Assembly (NCBI RefSeq): GCF_006715005.1
Contig: NZ_VFMJ01000001.1
Coordinates: 2,232,001-2,296,000, forward strand
Origin: Serratia marcescens
Lineage (GTDB): Bacteria; Pseudomonadota; Gammaproteobacteria; Enterobacterales; Enterobacteriaceae
Reading direction: 5' to 3'
DNA length: 64,000 nt
A model generated the notes under the pieces. It worked only from the letters and a program-made list of their open reading frames with translations. It did not search any database and was not told the origin of the DNA. The position numbers and the translations under genes are program-made. Positions 1-10,415 of this stretch are shown here, in pieces (position 1 is the stretch's first letter; each line of letters starts with the position of its first letter).

Positions 1-1838
1 TCGCGTACCGCCAGATTGAGAGACACGATGTTGCGTTTATCCTTCAGCGCCTTGTAATGCGCGATATCCTGCGCGATGTACTGGAACTCCGGATTTTGCG
101 CAATACGCTGCTGGTGATCTTTCAGCAGCTCCGGCTCGAACGGCGTCAGATCGCCGGTCTTGCTGTAGGTCGCCGCATTGATGCTGTCCCACGGCATGGC
201 GTTGTCTTCAAACGCTTCGCCGGTTTCCGCCGGATCGACACCGGTCGGCATCAGAATATCCGGCGTCACGCCCTTGCGCTGGGTGCTGCCGCCATTGACG
301 CGGTAGAACTTCTGAATGGTGTACTGCACCGAACCGAGCGCCGGCCACTCAGGGCGCAGCATCTGGTCGTAGATGCGGTTCAGCGAACGGTACTGCTGCA
401 CGGTGCCTTTCCCGAAGGTCGGTTCGCCGACGATCAGCGCGCGGCCGTAGTCCTGCATCGCCGCCGCGAAGATCTCGGAGGCGGAGGCGCTGAAGCGATC
501 GACCAACACCACCAGCGGACCTTTGTAGTAAGTTACGCCATCGGTGTCGGCGTCTTCACGCACTTTGCCGTTGTTGTCGCGCACCTGTACCACCGGGCCG
601 CTCGGAATGAACAGGCCGGACAGCGACACCGCTTCGGTCAGCGCGCCGCCGCCGTTGGTACGCAGGTCGATGATCACGCTCTTGACGTTCTGCTTGGCCA
701 TCTTCTGCAGCTGCACTTTCACGTCATCGGTCAGACCGACGTAGAAGCCTGGGATGTCGAACACCGCCACCTTCTCTTTGCCGACGGTCTTGATGGTCAT
801 TTTCACCGCGCGGTCTTCCAGACGGATGCGCTCGCGGGTCAAGGTGACCACGCGGGTTTTGGTGCCCTTGCCGGCCGGCAGGACTTCCAGGCGCACCTTG
901 CTGCCTTTCGGCCCTTTGATCAACGACACCACATCGTCAAGACGCCAGCCGATCACGTCCACCATCGGTTTGCCGGCCTGGCCGACGCCGACGATGCGAT
1001 CGCCCACGGTGATCGCCTTGCTCTTCGCCGCCGGACCGCCCGGCACCATCGAGTTGATCAGGGTGTAGTCGTCATCCATCTGCAGCACCGCGCCGATGCC
1101 TTCCAGCGACAGGCTCATCTCGGTGTTGAACTGCTCGGTATTGCGCGGAGACAGATAGTTGGTGTGCGGATCGATTTCATGCGCAAAGGCATTCATCGCC
1201 AGCTGGAAGACGTCTTCGCTGTTGCTTTGCGTCAGGCGCTTGATGGCGAACTGATAACGCTTGGTCAGCGTGTCGCGGATTTCTTTGTCGGTCTTGCCGG
1301 TCAGCTTGAGGTTCAGCTCGTCATAGGTGACTTTCGCATCCCACAGGCTATCCAGTTCGGCCTTGTCTTTCGGCCACGGCGCTTTGCTGCGGTCGAGATC
1401 GATAGTGCCATTGCCGGTAAAGTTCATCGGCTTTTCCAGCAATGACAACGCATAGGTGTAACGCTCAAAGCGGCGTTTCTGCGCCAGATTGAACAGCGCG
1501 TAGAAGGTGTCCAGCTTGCCGGTTTTCAGCTCTTCGCCAACCTGATTGCGTTTGCCGGCGAACTGCGCCACGTCGGAGGCCAGCAGCACGTTATGGTTGT
1601 AGTCCAGCATGTTCAGGTAGCGATCGAAGATCTTGCCTGAAAACTCCGCATCGAGGGCAAACTGGCGGTAATGAGAGCGAGTGAAGCGCGAGGTAACGCG
1701 CTCACTCACCGTAGCGTGCTGGGGTTCCTGTTGCAGTTGGGGCAGTTGGCCGATGCGGATGTTGGCTGTTTCCGCGCCGTAACTGACACCCGCCCACAGC
1801 AGCCCTGCAATCGCTGTTAATCTGACGAATTTGTTCAT
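1..1838 (-). CDS. prc: Prc (Tsp) tail-specific periplasmic protease, C-terminal end cut by window edge
   Basis: Periplasmic serine protease that degrades proteins with non-polar C-termini and trims envelope substrates such as penicillin-binding protein 3 and murein endopeptidases (known for the family). About 612 codons are present of roughly 680, starting at the ATG on the minus strand at 1838. The N-terminus is a signal peptide. A PDZ domain lies in the middle. The catalytic motif FSASASE places Ser at residue 452 and the lysine of TFGKGT falls at residue 477, the same numbers as in E. coli Prc, so the alignment has no net indel up to there. proQ lies 19 bp upstream on the same strand, the E. 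coli proQ-prc arrangement, which suggests co-transcription. Confidence 0.97.
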   Translation of the reverse strand, partial: MNKFVRLTAIAGLLWAGVSYGAETANIRIGQLPQLQQEPQHATVSERVTSRFTRSHYRQFALDAEFSGKIFDRYLNMLDYNHNVLLASDVAQFAGKRNQVGEELKTGKLDTFYALFNLAQKRRFERYTYALSLLEKPMNFTGNGTIDLDRSKAPWPKDKAELDSLWDAKVTYDELNLKLTGKTDKEIRDTLTKRYQFAIKRLTQSNSEDVFQLAMNAFAHEIDPHTNYLSPRNTEQFNTEMSLSLEGIGAVLQMDDDYTLINSMVPGGPAAKSKAITVGDRIVGVGQAGKPMVDVIGWRLDDVVSLIKGPKGSKVRLEVLPAGKGTKTRVVTLTRERIRLEDRAVKMTIKTVGKEKVAVFDIPGFYVGLTDDVKVQLQKMAKQNVKSVIIDLRTNGGGALTEAVSLSGLFIPSGPVVQVRDNNGKVREDADTDGVTYYKGPLVVLVDRFSASASEIFAAAMQDYGRALIVGEPTFGKGTVQQYRSLNRIYDQMLRPEWPALGSVQYTIQKFYRVNGGSTQRKGVTPDILMPTGVDPAETGEAFEDNAMPWDSINAATYSKTGDLTPFEPELLKDHQQRIAQNPEFQYIAQDIAHYKALKDKRNIVSLNLAVR

Positions 1839-1857
1839 GCCTTGGTTGGCCTCCGTA

Positions 1858-2568
1858 TCAGAACTGCAAGTGTTCTGCGCGCACAATCATCGCCAGACCG
1901 GAAGAGAGCTGCACACGTACGCCATCTTTAGCGATTTCGAGTACGGTAGCATCCATCGCGCTCTTGCCTGCTCTGACTTTGATTTCCTGGCCAATTTGCA
2001 GTTTAGAGATATCCGTGACTGGCGCATAACGCGGCTGGCTTTCCTCTTTTGCTTCACGAGGTTGGCGAGCGGGCTGTGGGCGAGTTTGTGGGCGCGGCTT
2101 GCGGTTTTCCGGCGCGGCTCCGCCTTCGCGACGTGCAGCAGGCTTTTTACCAGCTGGACGCGGACGGCGCGGAGCGGCATCGGCGGATTCGCCGGCGGCT
2201 TCACGTTTTTTGGCGTTTTGTTCGGCACGCTGTGCCTGAACGCGCGCTTTGGCTTCTTCAAGCTGCTGGCGAGCATGATCGACATGCTGCTGCTCAAGTT
2301 CACCGCACGGATTGCCGTCCAGATCGACGCGCTGTGCGCCAACCTTGACACCGTACAGATAACGCCAGCTTGAGGTATATAGGCGCAGGGCAGAACGCAA
2401 TTGCGTTTTGCTGAGATTCTCTTCCCCCTGCACGCGCTCTACCAAATCCTGAAAAATACCGATTTTCAGCGGACGAGCTTCGCCTTCGGCGCTAAAGCAG
2501 AGCGGAAAACGCTCGGCAAGAAAAGCAATGACTTCTTTACTAGAGTTCAACTTAGGTTGATTTTCCAT
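1858..2568 (-). CDS. proQ: ProQ RNA chaperone
   Basis: Global RNA-binding protein of the ProQ/FinO family that stabilises mRNA 3' ends and small RNAs. Length is 236 aa, close to the E. coli 232. The N-terminal FinO-like domain (about residues 1-120) includes [19 protein letters not shown] and the conserved [11 protein letters not shown] region. It is followed by a basic, low-complexity Arg/Pro/Lys linker (about 125-185) and a C-terminal Tudor/SH3-like domain ending near VRAEHLQF. The linker explains the long out-of-frame ORFs over the same stretch. The gene is upstream of prc on the same strand, as in E. coli. Confidence 0.97.
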   Translation of the reverse strand: MENQPKLNSSKEVIAFLAERFPLCFSAEGEARPLKIGIFQDLVERVQGEENLSKTQLRSALRLYTSSWRYLYGVKVGAQRVDLDGNPCGELEQQHVDHARQQLEEAKARVQAQRAEQNAKKREAAGESADAAPRRPRPAGKKPAARREGGAAPENRKPRPQTRPQPARQPREAKEESQPRYAPVTDISKLQIGQEIKVRAGKSAMDATVLEIAKDGVRVQLSSGLAMIVRAEHLQF

Positions 2569-2664
2569 GAAATTTCCTGATTACAACGGTATTGCCAACA
2601 AGCCACAGGCATGAACAGGCGTCATTATAATGACGCCATCGGTAATTGCCACGTTAACCGTCGA

Positions 2665-3162
2665 TCAACTTGCCGCTACAGTCACATATTTCGCACTGTC
2701 GCACTGTTCCAGTTGCTCACAAAGCCCCGTCACCACTGCTTTCAGGCCCGCTTCATCCTGTTCGTCGAAGCGTTGATAAACCGTGCTGTCGATATCCAAA
2801 ACGCCGATCGTCCGGCCGCCAACCGCCAACGGCAGCACGATTTCCGCATTGCTGGCCGCATCGCAGGCGATATGGCCCGGGAACGCATGCACGTCGCCGA
2901 CGCGCTGCACGCGATTTTCCGCTACCGCCGTGCCGCACACGCCCTTGCCCACCGGGATGCGCACGCAGGCGATCTTGCCCTGGAACGGCCCCAGCACCAA
3001 CTGGTCGCCCTCCATCAGATAGAAACCGACCCAGTTCACGTCATCCAGGCGCTCGTTGATCAACGCGCTGGCGTTGGACAGCGCCGCGATAAAGTTGGTC
3101 TCCCCGCCGAGCAACGCGCTCAGGTCACGTTTTAATTCCGCGTAGAATTGTTCTTTTGTCAT
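2665..3162 (-). CDS. msrC: Free methionine-(R)-sulfoxide reductase MsrC (GAF domain)
   Basis: Reduces free methionine-(R)-sulfoxide in the cytoplasm, using active-site cysteines in a GAF fold (family knowledge). The 165 aa length matches E. coli YebR/MsrC. Visible signatures are WVGFYL, GPFQGKIACVRI, GKGVCGTA with a conserved Cys, and the C-terminal GVLDIDS. The gene sits between proQ and letA as in E. coli and is divergent from letA. Confidence 0.94.
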   Translation of the reverse strand: MTKEQFYAELKRDLSALLGGETNFIAALSNASALINERLDDVNWVGFYLMEGDQLVLGPFQGKIACVRIPVGKGVCGTAVAENRVQRVGDVHAFPGHIACDAASNAEIVLPLAVGGRTIGVLDIDSTVYQRFDEQDEAGLKAVVTGLCEQLEQCDSAKYVTVAAS

Positions 3163-3417
3163 GTGTTAACCATTGAAACAGTGAAGATGGCCAGAAGCCC
3201 AAAGCTTAGGCTCTATAAAATAAGCATTAAATGCGTATAGCCACAAGGTTAATCATCTGTTGCTTCACAAAACCCTCCCGATCGGGGTATGTTTGCCGCT
3301 CAGAATCCCGGTTTACCTCGTTTTACCGTCCGGCGCCCGATCGCCGGTGACGCGGCCGGTTTATTTTTCAGCTACGCTGACACTTCCGGCGGGCTCAAGG
3401 GCAGCGACTTGTCAAAA

Positions 3418-4665
3418 ATGAAAATACACGCGATCACCGCCCCCCTTTCCAAAGCGCGCCACCAGCGCTGCTGCGAGTGCGACCTGCTGTTCGTGCTGCC
3501 GCCGCTCAGCGGCAATCAGGCCGCCTATTGCCCGCGCTGCAACGCCAAGGTGGTGAACGGCCGCGACTGGTCGATGACGCGCCTGACCGCCATGGCGATC
3601 GCCATGCTGCTGCTGATGCCGTTCGCCTTCACCGAACCGCTGATCAGCATCCGCCTGCTCGGCACGCGGATCGACGCCAGTTTGCTGGAAGGCATCTGGC
3701 AGATGAGCCGCCAGGGCGATCCGCTTACCGCCAGCATGGTGGCGTTCTGCACCCTCGGCGCCCCGCTGACGCTGGCGCTGTCGCTGCTGTACCTGCGCGT
3801 CGGCCACGCGCTCGGCATGAACCTGCGCCCGGTGCTGCTGATGTTGGAGCGGCTGAAAGAGTGGGTGATGCTGGACATCTATCTGATCGGTATGGCGGTG
3901 GCGGCGATCAAGGTGCAGGATTACGCCGAAATTCAAGCGGGCAGCGCGCTGATCGCCTACCTGTCGCTCACCCTGCTCAGCATCCTGACGCTGATCCACG
4001 CCAACCTTGAGCAGTTGTGGGAGCGTTACTATCCGCAAGAACAACCGGAAGGCCCGCCGGCGGCGCTGCACATTTGCCTGTCTTGCCACTATACCGGCTA
4101 TCCCGACGCGCGCGGCCGCTGCCCGCGCTGCCACGTGCCGATGTGCCACCGCCAGCCCTACAGCCTGCAGAAAACCTGGGCGGCGCTGATCGCCGCGATG
4201 ATCCTGTTGATACCGGCCAACCTGCTGCCGATTTCCATCATTTACGCCAACGGCGTACGGCTCGAAGACACCATCTTCTCCGGCGTGGTCTCGCTGGCCA
4301 CCTCCGGCAACGTGCCGATCGCCGCTATCGTGTTCATCGCCAGCGTGCTGGTGCCCTTTACCAAGGTGATTGTGCTGATCACGCTGCTGTTCAGTATCCA
4401 TTTCAAAACCTCGCACAGCCTGAAAACGCGCATTCGTCTGCTGCGCCTGGTCACCTGGATCGGCCGCTGGTCGATGCTCGATCTGTTCGTTATCGCCTTG
4501 ATGATGTCGCTGGTAAACCGCGACCAGCTGTTATCTTTTACTATGGGACCGGCCGCGTTTTACTTTGGCTCGGCGGTCATTTTGACTATTCTTGCCGTTG
4601 AGTGGCTGGATAGCCGATTGATTTGGGATGCACATGCAACAGGAAACGCCGACTACACCGACTGA
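3418..4665 (+). CDS. letA: LetA (YebS), inner-membrane partner of the MCE protein LetB
   Basis: PqiA-family integral membrane protein that works with LetB to move lipids between inner and outer membranes. It has two similar halves, each opening with a zinc-ribbon-like CxxC pair (CCECD and CPRC; CLSC and CPRC) followed by several hydrophobic helices. Motifs close to E. coli YebS include [18 protein letters not shown] and [14 protein letters not shown] chose the ATG at 3418. An in-frame TTG nine bases upstream (3409) follows an AAGG-like stretch and is a possible alternative start; the open frame itself extends back to 3289. The 3' end overlaps letB by 38 bp, so translation is probably coupled. 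Confidence 0.93.
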   Translation: MKIHAITAPLSKARHQRCCECDLLFVLPPLSGNQAAYCPRCNAKVVNGRDWSMTRLTAMAIAMLLLMPFAFTEPLISIRLLGTRIDASLLEGIWQMSRQGDPLTASMVAFCTLGAPLTLALSLLYLRVGHALGMNLRPVLLMLERLKEWVMLDIYLIGMAVAAIKVQDYAEIQAGSALIAYLSLTLLSILTLIHANLEQLWERYYPQEQPEGPPAALHICLSCHYTGYPDARGRCPRCHVPMCHRQPYSLQKTWAALIAAMILLIPANLLPISIIYANGVRLEDTIFSGVVSLATSGNVPIAAIVFIASVLVPFTKVIVLITLLFSIHFKTSHSLKTRIRLLRLVTWIGRWSMLDLFVIALMMSLVNRDQLLSFTMGPAAFYFGSAVILTILAVEWLDSRLIWDAHATGNADYTD

Positions 4666-7264
4666 AGCGCGGGTTAAGAACAAACGCCGCATTTCACCGT
4701 TCTGGTTACTGCCGTTCATCGCCCTGCTGATCGCCGGGTGGCTGGTCTATAACAATTTCCAGGAACGCGGCACCACCGTCACCATCGATTTCCAATCGGC
4801 GGCGGGCATCGTCGCCGGCCGCACGCCGGTGCGCTACCAGGGCGTTGAGGTCGGCACGGTGCAAAAAATCAGCCTGAGCAAAGATCTGCGCAGCATCGTG
4901 GTGGAAGCCAGCATCAAAAGCGATCTGGAAGACTCGCTGCGCGAAGGCACCCAGTTCTGGCTGGTGACGCCCAAAGCCTCGCTGGCCGGGGTCTCCGGGC
5001 TCGATGCGCTGGTCGGCGGCAACTATATCGGCATGATGCCCGGCAGCGGCAAGGCGCAAACCCACTTCGCCGCGCTCGATACTCAGCCGAAATACCGTCT
5101 GAACACCGGCGAACTGATGATTCACCTGCACGCCGACGATCTGGGCTCGCTCAACAGCGGCTCGTTGGTCTACTACCGCAAAATCCCGGTCGGCAAGGTG
5201 TACGACTACACCATCAGCGAAGGCAATAAGGGCGTGACCATCGACGTGCTGATCGACCGCCGCTTCGCCCATCTGGTGAAAAACAACAGCCGCTTCTGGA
5301 ACGTCTCCGGCTTCAAAGGCGATTTCAGCCTGTCCGGCGCGACGGTACAGATGGAGAGCCTGGCGGCGCTGGTCAACGGCGCCATCGCCTTCGATTCACC
5401 GGCCGATGGTCAGCAGGCCAAGGGCGATCAGAGCTATTCCCTGTATCCTGATTTGGCCCACAGCCAGCGCGGCGTCAATATCCTGCTGGATTTGCCGAGC
5501 GGCAACAGCCTGAGTGAAAACCGCACGCCGCTGATGTACCAGGGGCTGCAGGTCGGCACCCTGACCAAGCTGACGTTGCAGCAGGACAGCAAAGTGGTCG
5601 GTGAACTGACCATCGATCCTTCGGTGGTCGATTTGATGCGCAGCGGCACCCGCATCGTGATGCGCAGCCCGCGCATCAGCCTCAACGACGCCAAGCTCAG
5701 TCAGCTGCTGACCGGCACCACGCTGGAGCTGGTGCCGGGTGAAGGCGAGCCGCAGCAGCGCTTCAACGTGCTGGACAGCAGCGAAACGCTGTTGCAACAG
5801 CCGGGCGTGCTGACCGTCACGCTGAATGCGCCACAAAGCTACGGCATCGACGTCGGGCAGCCGCTGGTGGTGCACGGCGTGAAAGTCGGCCAGATCCTGA
5901 GCCGCACCCTGACCGCCGGCGGCGTGGTGTTCACCGCCGCCATCGACGCCCAATACCGCGGCCTGCTGCACAAAGACAGCAAGTTCGTGGTCAACAGCCG
6001 CCTCGACGTCAAGCTGGGCATCGACGGCATGGAAGTGCTCGGCGCCAGCGCCCAGGAATGGGTAGACGGCGGCGTGCGCATTATTCCGGGCAGCAAGGGG
6101 GAACCGGGCGGCCAATACCCGCTGTATGCCAACAGCGAGAAAGCCGAGGCAGGCATCGTCGGTAACGCCCCGGCCACCACCTTGACCCTCAGCGCCACCA
6201 GCCTGCCGGACGTGCAGGCCGGTTCGGTGGTGCTGTATCGCAAATTCCAGGTGGGCGAGATCGTTAACGTTCGGCCGAAGGCCAACGAGTTTGAGGTGGA
6301 CGTCTACATCAGCCCGGAATACCGCAAGCTGCTGACCCGCGAAAGCATCTTCTGGGCCGAAGGCGGCGCCAAGGTGCAGCTCAACGGCAGCGGGCTGACG
6401 GTGCAGGCTTCGCCGCTTAACCGCGCGCTGAAAGGCGCCATCAGCTTCGACAACCTGCAGGGCGTGACGCTGAACAAGGGCGCCAACCGCGTGCTGTACG
6501 CCAGCGAAACCGCCGCACGCGCGGTGGGCAGCCAAATCACGCTGAAAACCTACGACGCCAGCAAGCTGTCGGCGGGCATGCCGCTGCGCTACCTCGGCAT
6601 CGACGTCGGCCAGGTGGAGTCGCTGCAGTTGGCGCCGGAGCGCAACGAAGTGTTGGCCAAAGCGGTGCTGTATCCGGAATACGTACAGACCTTCGCACGC
6701 CTGGGCAGCCGTTTCTCGATCGTTTCGCCCGAGATCTCCGCCGCCGGCGTCAGCAATCTCGACACCCTGCTCCAGCCTTATATCAACGTGGAGCCGGGGC
6801 GCGGCCGCGAGCTGCGCACCTTCGAGCTGCAGCAGGCCAGCATTACAGACTCGCGCTATCTGGACGGCCTGAGCGTGGTGCTCGACGCCGCCGAAACCGG
6901 CTCGCTGCAGATCGGCACGCCGGTGCTGTTCCGCGGCGTAGAGGTCGGCACCATCACCGGCTTCTACCTTGGCGCCATGTCAGACCGGGTGCACGTCGCG
7001 CTGCGCATCAGCAAGAAGTACCAGCATCTGGTGCGCAACAACAGCGTGTTCTGGCTGGCTTCGGGGTACAACCTGCAGTTCGGCCTGACCGGCGGCGTGA
7101 TCAAGAGCGGCACCTTCCAGCAGTTCATCCGCGGCGGTATCGCCTTCGCCACGCCGCCGACCATTCCGCTGGCGCCGAAAGCGACGCCGAACAAACACTT
7201 CCTGCTGAATCCTGAAGAGCCGAAGGACTGGAAAACCTGGGGCACCGCCATTCCGCGCGATTAA
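4628..7264 (+). CDS. letB: LetB (YebT), seven-domain MCE lipid-transport protein
   Basis: Forms a long hydrophobic tunnel across the periplasm for lipid movement between the membranes (known for E. coli LetB). The 878 aa product has one N-terminal transmembrane helix (residues about 20-42) and then a series of MCE repeats. Each repeat is recognisable from a sequence like [72 protein letters not shown] and [11 protein letters not shown], giving seven units. Length and repeat number match the E. coli protein. It starts inside the end of letA. Confidence 0.96.
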   Translation: MHMQQETPTTPTEARVKNKRRISPFWLLPFIALLIAGWLVYNNFQERGTTVTIDFQSAAGIVAGRTPVRYQGVEVGTVQKISLSKDLRSIVVEASIKSDLEDSLREGTQFWLVTPKASLAGVSGLDALVGGNYIGMMPGSGKAQTHFAALDTQPKYRLNTGELMIHLHADDLGSLNSGSLVYYRKIPVGKVYDYTISEGNKGVTIDVLIDRRFAHLVKNNSRFWNVSGFKGDFSLSGATVQMESLAALVNGAIAFDSPADGQQAKGDQSYSLYPDLAHSQRGVNILLDLPSGNSLSENRTPLMYQGLQVGTLTKLTLQQDSKVVGELTIDPSVVDLMRSGTRIVMRSPRISLNDAKLSQLLTGTTLELVPGEGEPQQRFNVLDSSETLLQQPGVLTVTLNAPQSYGIDVGQPLVVHGVKVGQILSRTLTAGGVVFTAAIDAQYRGLLHKDSKFVVNSRLDVKLGIDGMEVLGASAQEWVDGGVRIIPGSKGEPGGQYPLYANSEKAEAGIVGNAPATTLTLSATSLPDVQAGSVVLYRKFQVGEIVNVRPKANEFEVDVYISPEYRKLLTRESIFWAEGGAKVQLNGSGLTVQASPLNRALKGAISFDNLQGVTLNKGANRVLYASETAARAVGSQITLKTYDASKLSAGMPLRYLGIDVGQVESLQLAPERNEVLAKAVLYPEYVQTFARLGSRFSIVSPEISAAGVSNLDTLLQPYINVEPGRGRELRTFELQQASITDSRYLDGLSVVLDAAETGSLQIGTPVLFRGVEVGTITGFYLGAMSDRVHVALRISKKYQHLVRNNSVFWLASGYNLQFGLTGGVIKSGTFQQFIRGGIAFATPPTIPLAPKATPNKHFLLNPEEPKDWKTWGTAIPRD

Positions 7265-7279
7265 ATTTCGCATTTTCTT

Positions 7280-7312
7280 CAGGGCCCGGCATTGCCGGGC
7301 CCTGTTTTTTTC
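7280..7312 (+). terminator. Rho-independent terminator after letAB
   Basis: A GC-rich hairpin (AGGGCCCGGC, loop ATT, GCCGGGCCCT) is followed by a run of seven T on the plus strand, directly after the letB stop. Confidence 0.92.
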
Positions 7313-7366
7313 CGCGTTGTGATAAACTCTCGCTCTTATCTTTATTGCACCCTGAGAGTTCGCCCC

Positions 7367-8803
7367 GTGGCCAAATCCACCGCCGTTTTTCTGCCCCCCG
7401 CTTTCCTTGACGCCACCCGCGCCATCATGCCCGCCGAGCTGGCGATGGAAGATTTTATCGCCGCCTGCCAGCGCCCGCTGCGCCGCAGCCTGCGCGTCAA
7501 CACGCTGAAAATCAGCGTCGCCGACTTCCTGGCGTTGGTGCAGGATTACGACTGGCGACTGGAACCCATCCCCTGGTGCGCGGAAGGGTTCTGGATCGAG
7601 CGCGACGATGAAGAACTGCGCCTGGGCAGCGCCGCCGAACACCTGAGCGGCCTGTTCTACATTCAGGAGGCCAGTTCGATGCTGCCGGTCAGCGCGCTGT
7701 TCGCGGGCGGCGCGGCACCGAATCGGGTGCTGGACGTGGCGGCGGCGCCAGGCTCCAAAACCACCCAGATCGCCGCGTTGATGGGCAATCAGGGCGGCAT
7801 CGTCGCCAACGAATACTCCGCCAGCCGGGTAAAAGTGCTGCACGCCAATATCAGCCGCTGCGGCGTGAAGAACACCGCGTTGACCCACTTCGATGGCCGG
7901 GTGTTCGGCGCCGCGCTGCCGGAGAGCTTCGACGCCATTCTGCTCGATGCCCCCTGCTCCGGCGAAGGCGTGGTGCGCAAAGATCCGGATGCCATGAGCA
8001 ACTGGTCGCCACAGAGCGTGGCCGAGATCGCCGCCACCCAGCGCGAACTGATCGACAGCGCGTTTCATGCGTTGGCGCCGGGCGGCGTGATGGTTTACTC
8101 CACCTGCACCCTCAATGCGCAGGAAAATCAGCAGGTGGTGCGCTGGCTGCTGGACACCTACGGCGACGCGGTCAGCGTCGAACCGCTGGGCGAGCTGTTT
8201 CCCGGCGCTGACAAGGCATTGACCGCTGAAGGCTTCCTGCACGTCTTCCCGCAGATTTACGACAGCGAAGGCTTTTTCGTCGCCCGCCTGCGAAAACAGC
8301 ACGCCGTAGCGCCGTTGGCGAAGCCGACCTACAAAGTGGGTAAATTCCCGTTCAGCCCGCTGTCCGGCAAAGAGGCGGCGCTGGTCGCCCAAGCCGCCGC
8401 CGCATCCGGCTTAACCTGGGGCGATGACAGCCGGCTGTGGGAGCGCGACAAAGAGCTCTGGTTGTTCCCGGCCGAGCTGGAACCGCTGTTCGGTAAAGTG
8501 CGCTTCTCACGTATCGGCCTCAAGCTGGCGGAACGTTTCCCGAAAGGTTTCCGCTGGCAGCATGAGGCGGCGATCGCGCTGGCGAGCGCCGGCGGCAAAA
8601 CGCATTTTGAGTTGGACCCCGCGCTGGCGCAGGAGTGGTATCACGGCCGCGATCTCTACCCGGAGCAGCCGCCGGCCGGCGACGAATGCATCGTCACCTA
8701 CCAGGGCCAGCCACTGGGCATCGCCAAGCGCATCGGCAGCCGCATCAAGAACAACCTGCCGCGCGAGCTGGTGCGCGACGGCGCGCTGGATTTTCACCTG
8801 TAA
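7367..8803 (+). CDS. rsmF: RsmF (YebU), 16S rRNA m5C1407 methyltransferase
   Basis: Methylates C1407 of 16S rRNA using S-adenosylmethionine. The frame is open from 7292, but homology to E. coli RsmF begins at the GTG at 7367, giving 478 aa. Visible elements are [16 protein letters not shown] near the N-terminus, the SAM-binding [12 protein letters not shown], and the two cysteines typical of RNA m5C enzymes in [10 protein letters not shown] and YSTCTL. A C-terminal PUA-like domain follows. The gene lies downstream of letB, separated from it by a terminator. In E. coli the next gene is yebV; here a pilus operon intervenes. Confidence 0.95.
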   Translation: MAKSTAVFLPPAFLDATRAIMPAELAMEDFIAACQRPLRRSLRVNTLKISVADFLALVQDYDWRLEPIPWCAEGFWIERDDEELRLGSAAEHLSGLFYIQEASSMLPVSALFAGGAAPNRVLDVAAAPGSKTTQIAALMGNQGGIVANEYSASRVKVLHANISRCGVKNTALTHFDGRVFGAALPESFDAILLDAPCSGEGVVRKDPDAMSNWSPQSVAEIAATQRELIDSAFHALAPGGVMVYSTCTLNAQENQQVVRWLLDTYGDAVSVEPLGELFPGADKALTAEGFLHVFPQIYDSEGFFVARLRKQHAVAPLAKPTYKVGKFPFSPLSGKEAALVAQAAAASGLTWGDDSRLWERDKELWLFPAELEPLFGKVRFSRIGLKLAERFPKGFRWQHEAAIALASAGGKTHFELDPALAQEWYHGRDLYPEQPPAGDECIVTYQGQPLGIAKRIGSRIKNNLPRELVRDGALDFHL

Positions 8804-8810
8804 TCGATCC

Positions 8811-8839
8811 GGTGCCGGGGAGCCGCATTCCCCGGCGCC
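8811..8839 (+). terminator. Hairpin after rsmF
   Basis: Arms GGTGCCGGGG and CCCCGGCGCC (nine Watson-Crick pairs and one G-T) enclose a 9-nt loop just after the rsmF stop. It is followed by AAAATAATG rather than a T-run, so it may be a weak terminator or an RNA 3'-end protector. Confidence 0.55.
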
Positions 8840-9072
8840 AAAATAATGCTAATAATATTCCTATCGCCATTCGTTATTATTCTAATCATTTGCAATTTGC
8901 ACTATTCCGCCTCCCCGCCCGTATTTCTCCGCCGGAAAAGAAAAAAGTTTTTAGCCTTTGATCAAGACAATTTCGCGTTCTTATCCTATTAATTTAAATG
9001 TAAGTAAATTAATGCGTTCAACTCAGCTCTGGGTGGCGTTTTTGCGGGCTTTCTCTGACACGGCAAGGAATC
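8840..9072 (+). promoter_or_regulatory. AT-rich leader of the first csuA/B gene with inverted repeat
   Basis: This stretch is much richer in A and T than its surroundings and leads into the pilus operon. It holds a perfect 9-bp inverted repeat (ATTAATTTA, 8-nt spacer, TAAATTAAT) at 8988-9013. A related leader with its own inverted repeat lies before the second csuA/B copy (9640-9876), including the shared segment CGCGTTCTTAT and the shared ACGGCAAGGAA ribosome-binding region. The repeat is a candidate operator; no promoter is defined with certainty. Confidence 0.5.
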
Positions 9073-9612
9073 ATGATGAAAAAAACTCTGATGGTTTTGA
9101 CCTCGGTAGCACCTCTGCTGTGCATCAGTGGCACAGCCAACGCAGCGGGCACCATTCAGGGCACGGTGGGGGTGACGATCACCATCGGCGCCGGCTGTGT
9201 GGTCACCGGCGGTAACAGTTCCGGCACCACCAACGACTTTGGTTCGATCAGCTTCGGGACCTACTCTTCGCTGGCCAACGTCATCACCGCCAGCGCCACC
9301 GGCAGCGGCGGCACCGGCACGCTGGGGCTGAACTGCACCACCGGCACCAACTATACCGTGGCGCTGGACAACGGCCTCAACGCCACCGGCAGCCAGCGGC
9401 GCATGGCCAGCAGCGTACCGGCCTACATCAGTTACAACCTTTATCAGGACAGCGCCCACGCCCTGCCGTGGAACAACACCACCGGCGTGCTGACCGGCAC
9501 CGGCACCGGTTCGGCGGTGCCGTTGATCGTTTACGGTCTGGTACCCGCCGCGGGCACCACCCCGGCGGCCGGTGCGTACAGCGACACCGTCACCATGACC
9601 GTGACCTGGTGA
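9073..9612 (+). CDS. Csu-type pilus major subunit CsuA/B, copy 1
   Basis: Secreted pilin of the SCPU (spore coat U) family, the major subunit of archaic chaperone-usher pili assembled by donor-strand exchange. It is 179 aa with a signal peptide ending near TANAAG. The mature part has the family hallmarks: an N-terminal donor strand (GTIQGTVGVTITIGAGC), two cysteines, FGSISFGTYSSL, and a C-terminal YSDTVTMTVTW. An AAGGAA ribosome-binding site precedes the ATG. The adjacent gene at 9877 is a near-identical copy. By analogy with Acinetobacter CsuA/B it would form the pilus rod. Confidence 0.88.
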   Translation: MMKKTLMVLTSVAPLLCISGTANAAGTIQGTVGVTITIGAGCVVTGGNSSGTTNDFGSISFGTYSSLANVITASATGSGGTGTLGLNCTTGTNYTVALDNGLNATGSQRRMASSVPAYISYNLYQDSAHALPWNNTTGVLTGTGTGSAVPLIVYGLVPAAGTTPAAGAYSDTVTMTVTW

Positions 9613-9876
9613 TTTTTACCGCCAACGGAGCGCCACAACGGCGCTCCGTCATTCGCCAAGATAATAATATTCCCACCTTCACTTTCATTATCCCAAACAG
9701 GATCACCCTCCGCCGTATCCTGTCTGCGATCTCGCTTAAAAATAAATAAAGTTTTTAATCTTTTAGCGCGACATTCTCGCGTTCTTATTCTATTAATTAA
9801 TCTGTAAATAGATTAATGCATTTGACTCATTTTTCGGGCTTTTTGGCAGGCTTCTCTACTACGGCAAGGAACCACG
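9613..9876 (+). promoter_or_regulatory. Duplicated leader before second csuA/B with inverted repeat
   Basis: Non-coding AT-rich spacer resembling the leader of copy 1. It contains an 8-bp perfect inverted repeat (ATTAATCT, 6-nt spacer, AGATTAAT) at 9796-9817 at nearly the same distance from the start codon as the repeat in copy 1. The arms differ in sequence from copy 1 but keep ATTAAT. A short hairpin (GGAGCGCCACAACGGCGCTCC) lies just after the first gene and could attenuate read-through. Confidence 0.5.
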
Positions 9877-10413
9877 ATGAAAAAGACTCTGGCGGCATTA
9901 ACCTCGGCAGCGCTTCTGCTGTGCGCCTCTGGCACCACCTACGCGGCGGGCACCATTCAGGGTACGCTGGGCGTCACCCTGACTATCGGCGCCGGCTGCG
10001 TGGTCACCGGCGGCACCAGCTCCGGCACCACCAACAGCTTCGGTTCCATCAGCTTCGGCACTTACTCCTCACTGGCTAACGTCATCACCGCCAGCGCCAC
10101 CGGCAGCGGCGGCACCGGCACGCTGGGGCTGAACTGCACCACCGGTACCAACTATACCGTGGCGCTGGACAACGGCCTCAACGCCACCGGCAGCCAGCGG
10201 CGCATGGCCAGCAGCGTACCGGCCTATATCAACTATAACCTCTACCAGGACAACGCCCACGCCCTGCCGTGGAACAGCACCACCGGCGTGCTGACCGGCA
10301 CCGGCACCGGTTCGGCGGTGCCGCTGATCGTCTACGGTCTGGTACCCGCCTCAGGCACCACCCCGGCGGCCGGCGCGTACAGCGACACCGTCACCATGAC
10401 CGTCACCTGGTAA
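9877..10413 (+). CDS. Csu-type pilus major subunit CsuA/B, copy 2
   Basis: 178 aa SCPU-domain pilin, signal peptide ending near TTYAAG. Compared with copy 1 the mature chain differs at only about eight positions (for example GNSS to GTSS, TNDF to TNSF, AYISY to AYINY), while the signal peptides differ more. The role is the same: structural subunit taken up by the CsuC chaperone and polymerised at the CsuD usher. The next gene follows after two bases, so this copy is coupled to the rest of the operon. Confidence 0.88.
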   Translation: MKKTLAALTSAALLLCASGTTYAAGTIQGTLGVTLTIGAGCVVTGGTSSGTTNSFGSISFGTYSSLANVITASATGSGGTGTLGLNCTTGTNYTVALDNGLNATGSQRRMASSVPAYINYNLYQDNAHALPWNSTTGVLTGTGTGSAVPLIVYGLVPASGTTPAAGAYSDTVTMTVTW

Positions 10414-10415
10414 AC

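Noticed and set aside
57-1445. Long plus-strand ORF of 462 codons at the left edge
   Set aside because: It lies antisense to prc, whose reading frame is conserved with E. coli residue for residue at the active site. The ORF is rich in His and Arg, typical of GC-rich antisense shadows.
6980-8392. Minus-strand ORF of 470 codons across letB and rsmF
   Set aside because: Antisense to two well-recognised genes and crosses a strong terminator; composition (Gly, Ala, Arg, His, Gln) is that of a shadow frame.
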